Assembly (NCBI GenBank): GCA_028289375.1
Contig: JANQQK010000002.1
Span: forward strand, 41,006 to 105,005
Length of the DNA: 64,000 nt
From: Phycisphaerae bacterium
Lineage (GTDB): Bacteria > Planctomycetota > Phycisphaerae > UBA1845
Reading direction: 5' to 3'
The notes beneath the pieces are model-generated. The model did not search any database. It worked only from the letters and a program-made list of their open reading frames with translations, and was not told the DNA's origin. Made by a program: the position numbers and the translations under genes. This document shows positions 26,901 through 34,195 of the stretch, one piece after another. Numbering within the stretch: the stretch's first letter is position 1; every line of letters starts with the position of its first letter.

Positions 26901-28515
26901 GAACACCGGTCGTGCCGGCGAGATCGGGTGCATCCGGGAATGGATCCAAGCCAATCTGCAAGATCGTCTCGTCATCCTTGAAACCGTCGCGACCACCCGG
27001 GACTGCCGGTGGCGTGACAGCTGGGCCGATCCACACGTAGACGTCGCCCGGATCGAATCCTTCGTCGCCGTCCATGTTCGGATCGCTCAACTCCGTATCA
27101 CTACCGATATCAAGTGAGAATTCGAGCTGGAAGGTCTTGGTGCCCGGCAGAACCGTGTGCACCGAGCCATCGGGCTCCTCTTCCGTGAGCGGCTCGGGTT
27201 TGGGGAAGAAGTTGGGACCAGCTTCAGGCACCGCACCGTTGACAGCGTCGAAACACCACGGATGCGGATTCAACGTGTTCTCGAGGTTGATCGGTCCTGG
27301 AACGGGCAGAACCAGTTCCGGGCCACCACCAACGCGAATGAAACTGATTCGCGGATGAACCGCCAACTGCGACGTGAACGTGCCGCCTTCCGGCAGCGAC
27401 CGCACGATCGTCATCTGACCGGTGGAAGGCTGATCAGGATTCAGTTCGACGAATACGTCGTAATCCCGGGTCGTGCCATCACCCAATTCCACCTGAATCG
27501 GCTGAATGCTCCTCAGACTCAGCTCGACCATTTCGATCGGGATGGTATCAGATGAAGGCAGTGGCAAATTGGCCGGCGCCAATCGCTGTACGATCGTGTC
27601 CGTATTGCTCGATGCGGGATCGAGTGGTATGCCCTGCAGTGGAATCGTACCCTCGAACGGCAACGAGCCTGGATCGAAGAAGCCTGCCGGAATCGGCGGA
27701 ATCGACGGCTGGGTCGTCCCGCCATCACCAAACACAATTTCCGTTGGCTGGATTGTTGCCCAATGATCTTCGCCAGGCTGAACCGTGTCACTACCACCCG
27801 GCGGCTCACCTGCGGACATGCGGACAGTATCCGTACTCGCCAACGGCGTTCCAAAGCCATCCAGGACACTGCCCGGAGCACCCTGGAAATCAATGCGGTA
27901 TTCAATGTCGAAGAAACTGTCGACGTTGAAGTCGCTGCCCGGCGGGCCGAGTCGCGTCAGCGTCGTATGGCCTGGACTCGGCATGCCGTTGTCCGTGCCG
28001 CCCGTGATCTGCAGGAAATCAAAGTCGGGGTCTCCGAACAACTGGCCCTGCAGAAAGAACATGTCATTGTCGAAGTCCTGCACGGCGTCACCCGGATTTC
28101 GCGGAGCCGTATGCGTCTCGCAGGCAACTTGAATGACGATGTTCCGGTTGAACCCAGCCAGATCACCCGTTCCGGTCATCTGCAGGAAGAGCAACGAATC
28201 GAATGTCTCGATGTTGCCACCCAGGTTGCCGCCAGGCGTGGTAATCGAATTGAAGAACTTCCTGTGCTCAGCCGCGACCTCGATCGTCGTACCCGGCGGC
28301 AGACCATCGATGATCATGTGCACATCAGAAGGGCTCAAATAGCCACACCCCGGTGGCGGCAGCATCACCGTGCCGGTGCCATCGTCGGGAACGACGCACG
28401 GAGCGCCCATGGCGCCCGGTGCAACAACCACGGCCAACGCCGCGGCGAACAAAACACAACGTGTGCGACGACAACAGACCTGCCGCCATTGGCCATTTCG
28501 AGATGGCTCACCCAT
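20008..28515 (-). CDS. Giant secreted Cys-rich modular protein
   Basis: 2835 residues, exported. The start is the ATG at 28513-28515 with GGAGGAA seven bases upstream; the frame is open to 28605. A basic N-terminus precedes a hydrophobic core (CVLFAAALAVVVAPGAMGA). Order: a beta-rich region to about residue 820; a first Cys-rich block of one B unit and four A units; a GACCFDADGDG/calcium-binding region; a D domain (about 150 residues); three B units; one A unit; a second GACCFDADGD region and D domain; then CMRDCDC...TDDIL dockerin-like sequence and a C-terminal cohesin-like beta-domain (from FQIVPRSRSVRAGENVVVDV). The repeating DxDxDG sites imply calcium binding. Probable role: surface or matrix protein. 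No catalytic motif was seen. Confidence 0.92.
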   Translation of the reverse strand: MGEPSRNGQWRQVCCRRTRCVLFAAALAVVVAPGAMGAPCVVPDDGTGTVMLPPPGCGYLSPSDVHMIIDGLPPGTTIEVAAEHRKFFNSITTPGGNLGGNIETFDSLLFLQMTGTGDLAGFNRNIVIQVACETHTAPRNPGDAVQDFDNDMFFLQGQLFGDPDFDFLQITGGTDNGMPSPGHTTLTRLGPPGSDFNVDSFFDIEYRIDFQGAPGSVLDGFGTPLASTDTVRMSAGEPPGGSDTVQPGEDHWATIQPTEIVFGDGGTTQPSIPPIPAGFFDPGSLPFEGTIPLQGIPLDPASSNTDTIVQRLAPANLPLPSSDTIPIEMVELSLRSIQPIQVELGDGTTRDYDVFVELNPDQPSTGQMTIVRSLPEGGTFTSQLAVHPRISFIRVGGGPELVLPVPGPINLENTLNPHPWCFDAVNGAVPEAGPNFFPKPEPLTEEEPDGSVHTVLPGTKTFQLEFSLDIGSDTELSDPNMDGDEGFDPGDVYVWIGPAVTPPAVPGGRDGFKDDETILQIGLDPFPDAPDLAGTTGVPVGLCTGPCELTCYRDYFDLDGHDQLDVSLVGVVDPSGPLGSPIFQADLMSGCIFEPQFMAISYDDDNAPGWPVGDVPVTSPSPAGLTYGTTPGQDEIWSVATAPGFPPLAVGALFPYTDEIGVHGSLTPNPPPGAEPDDDDVDSLDIVISAGPNGSCPLWFFSPDHEAYLGTLDPGGIYERLPGGSVQVIDESHLGISEDADIDAFEFAWLPDSAGAGLVFAVLYSVDEDDPCTTGDESGGLDPKMIYASTLTGFSIPLLQTPLADDIDALTLWCQVLEPQPRGACCLDDPPFDCIVTTVGDCASRGGVYQGDGTDCADLDGNMIADVCEPECVPNDDGSACEPFMCPDPLGIEQCLPRCMRFDPLTGTQTIVDCDCVGQGECHVDFGPVDPICFDACPPGETCVRTETIVDPTTGLMDVCCTCEPDPVTLCPEPAGSTVCASRQATDCIADNAAQTCEPLCVIIEPDGMGGTNPGALLCDCVADDTPCGPIQVFEDIPNEYRFVCDGDCPPGATCTVHRGFGGTFTNTGQSLLSVSNPAIDEEFKCFCADDPPPVCEEPSGTNICQPRQLTDCLIDGNGEFCEALCVTFTDDGVAGNPAVPTASLCDCVDIDGPCGPVDITVTANNEYTFTCEGICPPGAICAVQLNNMGTGSSVLTLVDPPAGTEVKCVCEDDEPEVCPLLQNQNLCAALQTTECLDGGPNDFCLPTCVRIIDDGTGNGPQPTAEACECIEPGPTCGPVRVTPIPGTPLSNLSCSGQDCPPGQFCQIHINGVAQGVTNIDSGQVNDGDEVKCNCSGDPGPVCPEPNNLGICAPLQMQDCQPDATADVCLPQCVTVEDGPAGPIVTATVCDCFPAETICDPVRVRQIPGAIDLELFCEGDCPQGAVCEITVNGIAQGTSVLNAGAVANGSEVKCECVDLPPPVGACCFDADGDGVSESCGIFTAAGCAAQGGAFHGVGSTCGVIGSCCYDTDGDGVQESCDVMDSTCCEDLSGTFNGAGSVCLGDVNGNMIDDACDCDQQTTRRMILRSGNGIVGGLDANITALNGGAAAPLSATPFTANVFRRACKRPPADIVNPLAVYLPGSGGILPADPFAQWIGANQFLTPTSQLYCYEFEVCCPDASLSAATIEFAFAGDDRLGDPAGGPNPIGVFINNVPVPGHSAVGFGTQTTFPITPIALNSGTNTLHVYLRDQFAVASAAIFSATIEYECRPEACCFPDGTCDDIDPCCCEDLGGTPQGAGTDCATVDCPQPDCEPLPGNLDCAPFDCPDPEECIPSCLAFNPQTGDLRVIDCDCREENDCRPEVVGGLLRCTGECPPGETCVETLSIDPATGQQKLCCDCEPLPVCEPIPGTPFCNATTCPDPTDECRTKCVSYDPLTGAVDAIDCDCVGEGDCFIEAPADGTAPFCVDDCPPGQTCQRSVSIDPNTGIEKICCDCVPDPEACEPLPDNSACTQTVCPDPMDVCIPRCIEQHPVFGTRVLDCDCRSPDECQPVPSSLQPPTSPTCEGFCPPGETCVESRSFDPVTGAVTVCCDCEPLCPLPFDPAVDPCAALQATDCKQEPGTNGRCRPKFVTIVMGVPVVTQCECADPEDVCGPIGVDADVVFCPGACPAPLTGDCLVHANGVSTGSSTVTVSPNLEGAVLTCECAEPPVIGACCFDADGDTLAESCSIITQSDCEGLGGSFAGPGSTCGVTGACCIDRDLDGVNDDCISADSTCCEDLDGDFQGAGTNCQGDANGNGIDDVCDCDLDDAGTVITLRSGNGLVGAPDAEITMLTGPGAAPLSAAAFNNADFAAACDGPPARIISPIAAWLPGSFGVLLADPAAQWIGLTPSRTAGSALFCHEFEVCCPDPLAARIEFAFAADDRIGDVAAGPNPIGVYMNGVPVPGFAGGGFGAQTVLGPAPITVNSGTNRLHVYLRDTLAIVSGLNYSANISVQCALEACCLPDGTCEDLDPCCCTDLGGTPQGPGSDCTNTQCGGGIPCMRDCDCYLDGIALGSPPDVCDYHYCENGQCVSCQRRHGNTCSSFSGFVQTDDILCAVAGFGNYCACPNADIWDPGAAGCSVATPGSCKGPSGVPLSTDDILGIVAAFGGANPFNCPVPPSGGGCDASPPPSAGGCGPAAASDDLPALDSTKSSTHGNGNARFQIVPRSRSVRAGENVVVDVYVADAAGVIGFEYAVNAALVGKTSSRLALSAVSVDTDRRDYVFAGMYSFPALDSELGRVGGALHGSGVEVATGKRAYVGTFSFSVPEDATGVVNLSAMTEHVGLWTDGSVQTAVQAGNDVAVIVVSSERSQR
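21069..21640 (-). repeat. D domain, C-terminal copy
   Basis: One of two homologous domains of about 190 codons in the giant protein. Landmarks are RSGNGLVGAPDAEITML, AQWIG, FEVCCPDPL, RIEFAFAADDRIGD, NPIGVYMNGVPVPG, NSGTNRLHVYLRD and ACCLPDGTCEDLDPCCC. The second copy is at 23255-23830. The pair shows that the gene grew by a large internal duplication. Confidence 0.7.
22290..23143 (-). repeat. Three tandem B units (about 285 bp period)
   Basis: Three adjacent units beginning CEPLPGNLDC, CEPIPGTPFC and CEPLPDNSAC. Each continues with CPDPxxxC, a CDC triplet, CPPG(E/Q)TC and CCDCEP or CCDCVP. A fourth, earlier unit lies upstream near 25875. The conserved cysteines would form a repeated disulfide-stabilised domain. 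Confidence 0.7.
23255..23830 (-). repeat. D domain, internal copy
   Basis: Homologous to the domain at 21069-21640: RSGNGIVGGLDANITAL, FEVCCPDAS, TIEFAFAGDDRLGD, NPIGVFINNVPVPG, NSGTNTLHVYLRD, ACCFPDGTCDDIDPCCC. It differs enough to be an old duplication rather than recent gene conversion. Confidence 0.7.
24140..25610 (-). repeat. Four tandem A units (about 370 bp period)
   Basis: Units begin near 25607 (CPEPAGSTVC), 25232 (CEEPSGTNIC), 24861 (CPLLQNQNLC) and 24490 (CPEPNNLGIC). Each has TDC or an equivalent, two C.PxC pairs, CDC, CGP (CDP in the last), CPPG (CPQG in the last), a short NGxxxG loop and KCxC at the end. A fifth single unit (PCAALQATDC) lies near 22270, after the B units. Confidence 0.7.
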
Positions 28516-29006
28516 AACATTTCCTCCATTCTGTGCCCCGGTTGAATCCTGAACCACTGGTGGATGACGCTGAATCCGACATCCGTGCCATTCCAACCCC
28601 AACAAGCCCCGGAACCGGGCATTGCGGAAAGGCGACGTCGTGCGACAGACGTTGTGAAAACATCGCAGGAGATGCCTGTGGGACAGGGCGATGCGTCATG
28701 GCCACCAGCCTTAACAAAATCTTAACACTAAAGCCGTGCAAGAAAAAGAAAAAAGAAATTGAATTCGAGCCCCCGCTGGACCCGCGTGTATGGGCTACGG
28801 GACAGGTTGCGCGATTCTGTCACAGGAATTGATGCAATCACCGCGTGGAGGTTGAGCAGAGACGGGCCACGCTCCTGGACTTGCCAAGTGTGCGCTTTGG
28901 GGAATATGGGCAATTTGACGCCAGCCTGCTCACGCCTCAAGCGACCAGCTGAAGGCGCAAAGACTCGGTGTGGATGCGCGTCATTGCGATGTTCGGGTGG
29001 ATTGGC
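28516..29006. other. Intergenic region upstream of the giant protein
   Basis: A 491-bp gap without a convincing gene. It holds the ribosome-binding site of the giant protein, the direct repeat at 28710-28727, and a purine-rich tract at 28739-28761. No hairpin with a T-run was found for the beta-helix gene that ends at 29007. Confidence 0.6.
28710..28727 (-). promoter_or_regulatory. TGTTAAG direct repeat with an 11-bp period
   Basis: On the minus strand TGTTAAG occurs twice with starts 11 bp apart, about 195 bp upstream of the giant-protein start. Two same-direction heptamers one helical turn apart are the usual target form of PhoB/OmpR-type response regulators. The identity of a regulator is not known. 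Confidence 0.35.
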
Positions 29007-31826
29007 CTACTCGGCTGGATTGGCAGGCCCGATCACGGCCACGTGGGCGTGTTCGACGGAGAAGCGCCGGGCAGAACCACTCTCCACGGTCCAAAGAGCG
29101 GTGTGGCCCGAGTGCGGGTGGATCTCGAAGAGTCCTCGATCGTCCAGCGTGGTTTCGAGCGTGAAGGTGCACATGTAGGCGAATTCGTCTTCCGGGACAA
29201 CGACACCGGTTCCGGTTGTCACCCCGGCGGCACGGAACGCGTTGAGGTCCTTGGCGGCAAAACTCTGAAGTCCTGCAAAGACATAGTCGGTGCGGGTAGA
29301 ATCGACATCGGCGTCGAGCGTTTCCAGTTCGCCCTCCAAGCCGCCGGAGACGACGATTCCTGCCTGAAATCCAATCACATTTGCCTTGTCGGCCACGAAG
29401 AGATCGACGACGACCGGCGAACCTGCGGGCACAATGACATTCCGCGGGACGAGTCTCACGACGCCGGAGGGTTCGTAGTAATCCGGCACACTGGGATCAC
29501 CACTTGTCGGATCCGACAAAATGACGTCGGTCACCGGCAGACTGGTGGCGGAGTTGGTTGCCGGTTCGGGACAACCTTCGGCCGACTCGAGATCGAGTGA
29601 ATCGCACAAAGGAAGTTGGGCATTAATCTCGCAGTCGAATGGGTCCGCACCACCGAATGCGCCGATGACGGCGAGGATGTCGTCGGTGGTCATCGGGAAT
29701 CCGCTGGGCCCCTTGCACAATTCGGGGGAGAGCAGTTCGTTGCAACCAGCCGCGTTGGAATCCCAGACATCCCCGTTCGGGCAAGCACAATAGTCACCGA
29801 AGCCAGCCACGACGCAAAGAATGTCGCTGGTTTGAACTGCACCGCTCAAAGAGCCGCAGAGACTCCCATAGGCTCGTGCACAGGACGAGCAGAATCCATC
29901 AGAATCGCAGTAGTGGTAGTCACAGACATCGACGAGATCGGAAGCCAACTGGGCGCCGTGTGCCTGTGAAACCGCGCCCAGAACACAGTCGCAGTCACGT
30001 TGACATTGAACGAGGAATTCGGCGTCGGGATCATCGGAGACGAATTCATACGCGCCGATGTCATAGACATTGGCGCCGATGATTCCGGCGTGCGGGGTGA
30101 TGTCGGGAAACTCGACGCCCGGATAGCTTTGACTCACGCTGAATCCCGCATCGATCAGCACGGAACCGGTCGTCGGGAGGAATCCGCTGGCAAACGGGAA
30201 GTCAGGTGCTGCGACATTCATGCTCACGCCGGCGTTGTTCGGGTTGTTCAGACCAGGCGGCCCGACGATCGTGCCGAATATCGAGTGCAGTTCGTGCGAG
30301 TTTTCGTCCGGGTGATCGTTTGTGGATGAGCCGTCACCAATGTAGTTGTAATCAGAAGTCAACACAGGATTGTCAACCGAGAAGCTGAAGGCGACATCCT
30401 CACCATTGGATTCATCCTCACCGTTGGCGAAGATCAGGTTGTTGAACATGATGGCTTCACCATCATGCCCGGTCGATTCGTCGAACACGATGCCGAAGAC
30501 ACGATTGTGGCTGAATTGGCAATTGTACGTTTGCAGTCGAACGGCGTTGTTGCTGAGTCCGATGTCGTTGCCGAAGGCGATACAGTTCCGCATGACGCAG
30601 TCCGCACCACCGCCGTCGCTGTCGGCAGGAGCTTGTCCCCAGACTCCGATCTTGAACCCGTTGCCATCTCCATCGCCGTTGGGGTTGTGTGGGTGGGCGA
30701 ACGAAACACAGTTGGTGATTTTGTTTCGGTGGGACCCGCGCGTGCAGTCGAACCCATCGTCGGCATTATCGAAGGCCATGCAACGGTCAATGAGATTGTC
30801 GCTTCCCGCGAGAATCTGGATACCGTCACCATTCTCCTCGTTTCGGACATTTCCAAATGCGATGCACCGGCGGATCGTGTTGAATCGAGGCCTGTTCTGC
30901 TGCGACGGATCAGATGTTTCGACGGTTCCGGACATGAGGAACCCGCGGCCATTCTCCGTGCTGATGCATCGCTCGATCAGGCAGTATCGCGACGGCCCGA
31001 AGATGCCAAAGCCGGCCTTGAAACCCACGGTGTTTCGGCGAGCGGTGCAATTGCGAATGGTGATGTGCTCACTCGCATTGATGTGAAAATTCTCGTTCTT
31101 GGCGCCCTGGGCGATGATGCCATCGATCGTGATGTGGCTGACGTCGCGGATTTCAATGTTCCGCAGCCGATCGCCTTCAGCATCAACGATGACCGGTTCG
31201 TTGATGGGGTCGTATGCCTTGATGGTGATCGGATGGGTTGACGTCCCACTGCGAACTGACTCGACGACAGGCCGAACCTCGACGTTGGGCGGGTATTGAT
31301 CCTGAGTGTACGTCCCGCCACGAATGATGATCGTGTCGCCTGGCAAGGCGCGATCCATCGCCTCCTGAATGGTAGCAAGCGGCGTTGTTGAGGTTCCCGG
31401 GTTGTTGTCGTTCCCCACGAACCCGCTCACACCGTCCTTGTCGACGTAATACGTATACAACGCCGTGAACAGCGCCTCTTCGCTGACCTGCCCGACTGGA
31501 AGACTTGCGGCCCCGACCGGCTGGCTCGCATATGTGATAACTGGTGGGTCGAATTCGGTATCGGGATGAAACGGCGTGATCGAACCCCTAAAGTCAGAAG
31601 GTGCCTGCCAGGTGAATGTCCCGCTGCTGCTGCCGACAAACTGAATCACGTCGCCTGACAGATCGCGCACTTCGAACCAGATCAGGCGGTCATCAGCGAG
31701 GGTCGCGCCGTCGCTTCGACTGATACTCCCTTCGACCAGGACAGAGTCCAGTTCGTCACTCGCTTGCAGGCCAAGCGATGACATACACATCCATGCCACC
31801 ATCGCAATGATTGATGTTCTGCTCAT
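29007..31826 (-). CDS. Secreted right-handed beta-helix protein
   Basis: About 939 residues from the ATG at 31826, which begins a signal peptide (MSRTSIIAMVAWMCMSSLG). After an N-terminal domain there is a DKDGVSGFVGNDNNPGTS region, then PLATIQEAMDRALPGDTI and IIRGGTYT, the standard opening of right-handed beta-helix (PbH1) proteins. Coils follow for about 350 residues with repeated IxxCxAxxN-type steps. The C-terminal 330 residues repeat the CDCVLG...TSDIL...TTDDIL and cohesin-like module of the giant protein. The beta-helix part could bind or cleave polysaccharide, but no pectate-lyase catalytic motif is clear. The frame is open 270 bp further upstream without a ribosome-binding site. It is probably surface-attached or matrix-associated. 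Confidence 0.9.
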   Translation of the reverse strand: MSRTSIIAMVAWMCMSSLGLQASDELDSVLVEGSISRSDGATLADDRLIWFEVRDLSGDVIQFVGSSSGTFTWQAPSDFRGSITPFHPDTEFDPPVITYASQPVGAASLPVGQVSEEALFTALYTYYVDKDGVSGFVGNDNNPGTSTTPLATIQEAMDRALPGDTIIIRGGTYTQDQYPPNVEVRPVVESVRSGTSTHPITIKAYDPINEPVIVDAEGDRLRNIEIRDVSHITIDGIIAQGAKNENFHINASEHITIRNCTARRNTVGFKAGFGIFGPSRYCLIERCISTENGRGFLMSGTVETSDPSQQNRPRFNTIRRCIAFGNVRNEENGDGIQILAGSDNLIDRCMAFDNADDGFDCTRGSHRNKITNCVSFAHPHNPNGDGDGNGFKIGVWGQAPADSDGGGADCVMRNCIAFGNDIGLSNNAVRLQTYNCQFSHNRVFGIVFDESTGHDGEAIMFNNLIFANGEDESNGEDVAFSFSVDNPVLTSDYNYIGDGSSTNDHPDENSHELHSIFGTIVGPPGLNNPNNAGVSMNVAAPDFPFASGFLPTTGSVLIDAGFSVSQSYPGVEFPDITPHAGIIGANVYDIGAYEFVSDDPDAEFLVQCQRDCDCVLGAVSQAHGAQLASDLVDVCDYHYCDSDGFCSSCARAYGSLCGSLSGAVQTSDILCVVAGFGDYCACPNGDVWDSNAAGCNELLSPELCKGPSGFPMTTDDILAVIGAFGGADPFDCEINAQLPLCDSLDLESAEGCPEPATNSATSLPVTDVILSDPTSGDPSVPDYYEPSGVVRLVPRNVIVPAGSPVVVDLFVADKANVIGFQAGIVVSGGLEGELETLDADVDSTRTDYVFAGLQSFAAKDLNAFRAAGVTTGTGVVVPEDEFAYMCTFTLETTLDDRGLFEIHPHSGHTALWTVESGSARRFSVEHAHVAVIGPANPAE

Positions 31827-32296
31827 GATTCTCGTTGGTCTGGGAAAACACTGCGCAAGTGCGGGACACCGCGCCGGTCCGACACTTCTTTCCCTCCAGT
31901 GTCGTCGCCGCCCAAAGGCATCAGGTTTGTCGTCCTGCGGAGCGCTTCCAACGTCGTCTCCGCGTTCAAGTTGAAGATTAGCAACGCCAGTTCCCATAAT
32001 CAACTCGATCACCAGAAGAATTCGTTGCTGCACGTGCATCAAACGCTGGATGCTGTCAATCCAAGGACCGGACAAGACCTCTACGACCCAAATCATTTAT
32101 TGAAAAACACTTACAGCAGTCGCCACTGCACATCACAACCAAATATGAGGGACGAAGACGACTCGTGAGGGGCACCTGAAGATACTGATAACGCCCGTTC
32201 GCTGTGCCCTGCTGTGGCACTCACATGGGCACAAAAAAATCTCCGGATGCGTCTCGTGCAAACGCGACGCACCCGGAGAACGGTAATTTACCAAGG
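31827..32296. other. Intergenic region, 470 bp
   Basis: No gene is evident. The right end contains the intrinsic terminator of the AAA+ gene (32233-32278). The rest should carry the promoter of the beta-helix gene, which I could not place with confidence. Confidence 0.5.
32233..32278 (-). terminator. Intrinsic terminator of the SPFH-AAA+ operon
   Basis: A 13-bp stem with one mismatch pairs ctccggatgcgtc (32241-32253) with gacgcacccggag (32266-32278). On the minus strand it is followed by seven T residues (A-run 32233-32239). It lies 19 bp past the AAA+ stop codon and fits rho-independent termination of that operon well. Confidence 0.88.
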
Positions 32297-34195
32297 TCAG
32301 TGAGTCATCCGGCGGGACCGCGGACTGACCGGCGGCGGGTTGGCTGACGTGGCAACTGCGGCCGCGCGATCGACCGACCCGACATCCGGTCGAGATGCCG
32401 CCACAATCTGCCCACCCTGCAGCACGACGCGAACAGCTGTCGCCGCAGGTCGTCGGACCAATGCCTTGGCGATGGCGGGGACGACGTGCTGCTCGACAAC
32501 ATGTCGCAGCGTTCGTGCACCGCGTGTGACGTCGAATCCGATGTCGACAAGGTGGTCGACAAGGTCCGCCGTGAATTCAAGCTTCACTTTGGTTCGACGC
32601 AACCCGGGACGTTCGCCGAGCCTGATCAGCAGGCCGCGGACGATCTGACAGGCATCATCGCGTGTCAACGGTGCGAAGTGGACGATGCGGTCGAACCGGT
32701 TCAGCAGTTCGGGGCGCATCGACTGGGTCATCGCGTGTCGCACACGCTCCTCGCTGCGGTCGCCGTCGGGCACAAATCCGACGCCGGCACCGTAGTGCGC
32801 CTCGGCCCCGCTGTTGGTCGTGGCGATGATGATCATCGAACGGAACGAGACCAACTCGCCCGCCCCGTTGATGAATGTCCCCTCGTCGACCAATTGCAGG
32901 AAACGGTCCTGCACCGCGATGGCGGCCTTCTCAAATTCATCGAGCAACAACACGCCGAACGATTGGCCTGCTGCCCGCGTCGACAGCGTCCCCAGCTTCT
33001 GGGTCGGCAACTCGGCGCTCGGGTCACCAAACAGGCTCAGTCCGCTGCCGGTGGCGTGGTCGGCCATGTTGACCCGCACAATGTTGTCGCTGTCGCCAAA
33101 CAGTTGTTTGGCGATCAGCTGCGCGAGGTACGTCTTGCCGACACCGCTCGGCCCTGCGAACAGACAGACGCTCAGCGGTCGCTGGACATCCGTCGTGCCG
33201 GACTTGATCGACGCGACAATGTCGATGGCGGCGCGAACGGCGTCGGGCTGACCCACGATTGTGTCGGTGAGCGAAGCCTCGACGGCGTCCAGATCCAGCG
33301 GCAGCACCGGGTCCACGATGTTTCGCGGCGTGCGATGTACGTCGCAGAATCGCGCGATGACGTCCTGACTCGTGATCGTCGCACCATCGTTGGAACGAGC
33401 CAACGCGTCGCTGAGCAGGTTCAGTGTCTTGCCCGGCTGACGCGTACGCGACAGGAATCGGTGCGACAGGTAGAACGCCTGCTCGATGGCAGCGTCGTCG
33501 ATCATCCGACGACGGTCACGCGTCGTTTCACTCGCCCATTGCCTGGCAATTCGCAGCGTCTTCGCCGCTTTCGGTTCGCGGATCGGGATACACGTAAACT
33601 GCTGCCGCAGATCGGTATCGTACTCGAACAGCCGATCGACGAACGGCGTCGGTCCCTCGGCCACCACTGCGCCGGGCATCGCACAGAGCAATTGCCCGAG
33701 CTGATGCTCCAAATCGAGATCGTAGGCCACGTGCAGGTCGCTGATGAACACGATGTACTTGCGCGGCGCCTTGCCGATCGCTTGCACGAACGTCTGCATT
33801 TCCTCCGCCACCTTGTAGCGATTCTCGCATGCGTGGTTCTGCCGCGCAAGCGATACCTGCATGATCCGTCGACCGCCGAACGGCAGAATCGACTTGCGAT
33901 CGGACGATCGCCTCGCCCATTCGTGAATGACAGCCGTCTTGCCGACGCCCGACTCTCCGATGAGCAACGGACACGACTTCGCGGCGATGATACCGTTGAT
34001 CTGCCCCAGCAATTCGTCGACTTCGTACGCCGGCTCGAGTGTTCCCTTTCGCGCCTGAGCCGACAGATCACGCTCTGTCCACTTTTCGATAATGTTCATG
34101 GCACGGAACTTCTTTTCCAGTTTTTCAAGAGAGCGCCGAAGGACCGCCGGATATCGACGGCCCTTCTGACGCCGGTAAAGTTGTCTACGCTTCAA
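32297..34195 (-). CDS. Clp-type double AAA+ ATPase
   Basis: 632 residues with two AAA+ modules in the ClpA/ClpB arrangement but without the N-terminal Clp domain. Module 1 has Walker A GESGVGKT at 80-87; its Walker B line reads IVFISDLH, where ClpB has FIDELH, so both acidic residues are altered. Module 2 has Walker A GPSGVGKT at 348-355, Walker B LLLDE at 416-420, sensor N461 and arginine finger R500 in RPELLNRFD. The C-terminal AAA lid follows to about 600. Module 2 should hydrolyse ATP; module 1 is probably regulatory. No ClpP-binding IGF/L loop was found. The ATG overlaps the SPFH gene stop (ATGA), so the two are co-translated. Confidence 0.9.
   Translation of the reverse strand: MKRRQLYRRQKGRRYPAVLRRSLEKLEKKFRAMNIIEKWTERDLSAQARKGTLEPAYEVDELLGQINGIIAAKSCPLLIGESGVGKTAVIHEWARRSSDRKSILPFGGRRIMQVSLARQNHACENRYKVAEEMQTFVQAIGKAPRKYIVFISDLHVAYDLDLEHQLGQLLCAMPGAVVAEGPTPFVDRLFEYDTDLRQQFTCIPIREPKAAKTLRIARQWASETTRDRRRMIDDAAIEQAFYLSHRFLSRTRQPGKTLNLLSDALARSNDGATITSQDVIARFCDVHRTPRNIVDPVLPLDLDAVEASLTDTIVGQPDAVRAAIDIVASIKSGTTDVQRPLSVCLFAGPSGVGKTYLAQLIAKQLFGDSDNIVRVNMADHATGSGLSLFGDPSAELPTQKLGTLSTRAAGQSFGVLLLDEFEKAAIAVQDRFLQLVDEGTFINGAGELVSFRSMIIIATTNSGAEAHYGAGVGFVPDGDRSEERVRHAMTQSMRPELLNRFDRIVHFAPLTRDDACQIVRGLLIRLGERPGLRRTKVKLEFTADLVDHLVDIGFDVTRGARTLRHVVEQHVVPAIAKALVRRPAATAVRVVLQGGQIVAASRPDVGSVDRAAAVATSANPPPVSPRSRRMTH

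Noticed and set aside
20008..32096. Cellulosome with scaffoldin and dockerin enzymes
   Set aside because: No glycoside hydrolase or classical type I cohesin/dockerin consensus was found; the modules are only similar in pattern.
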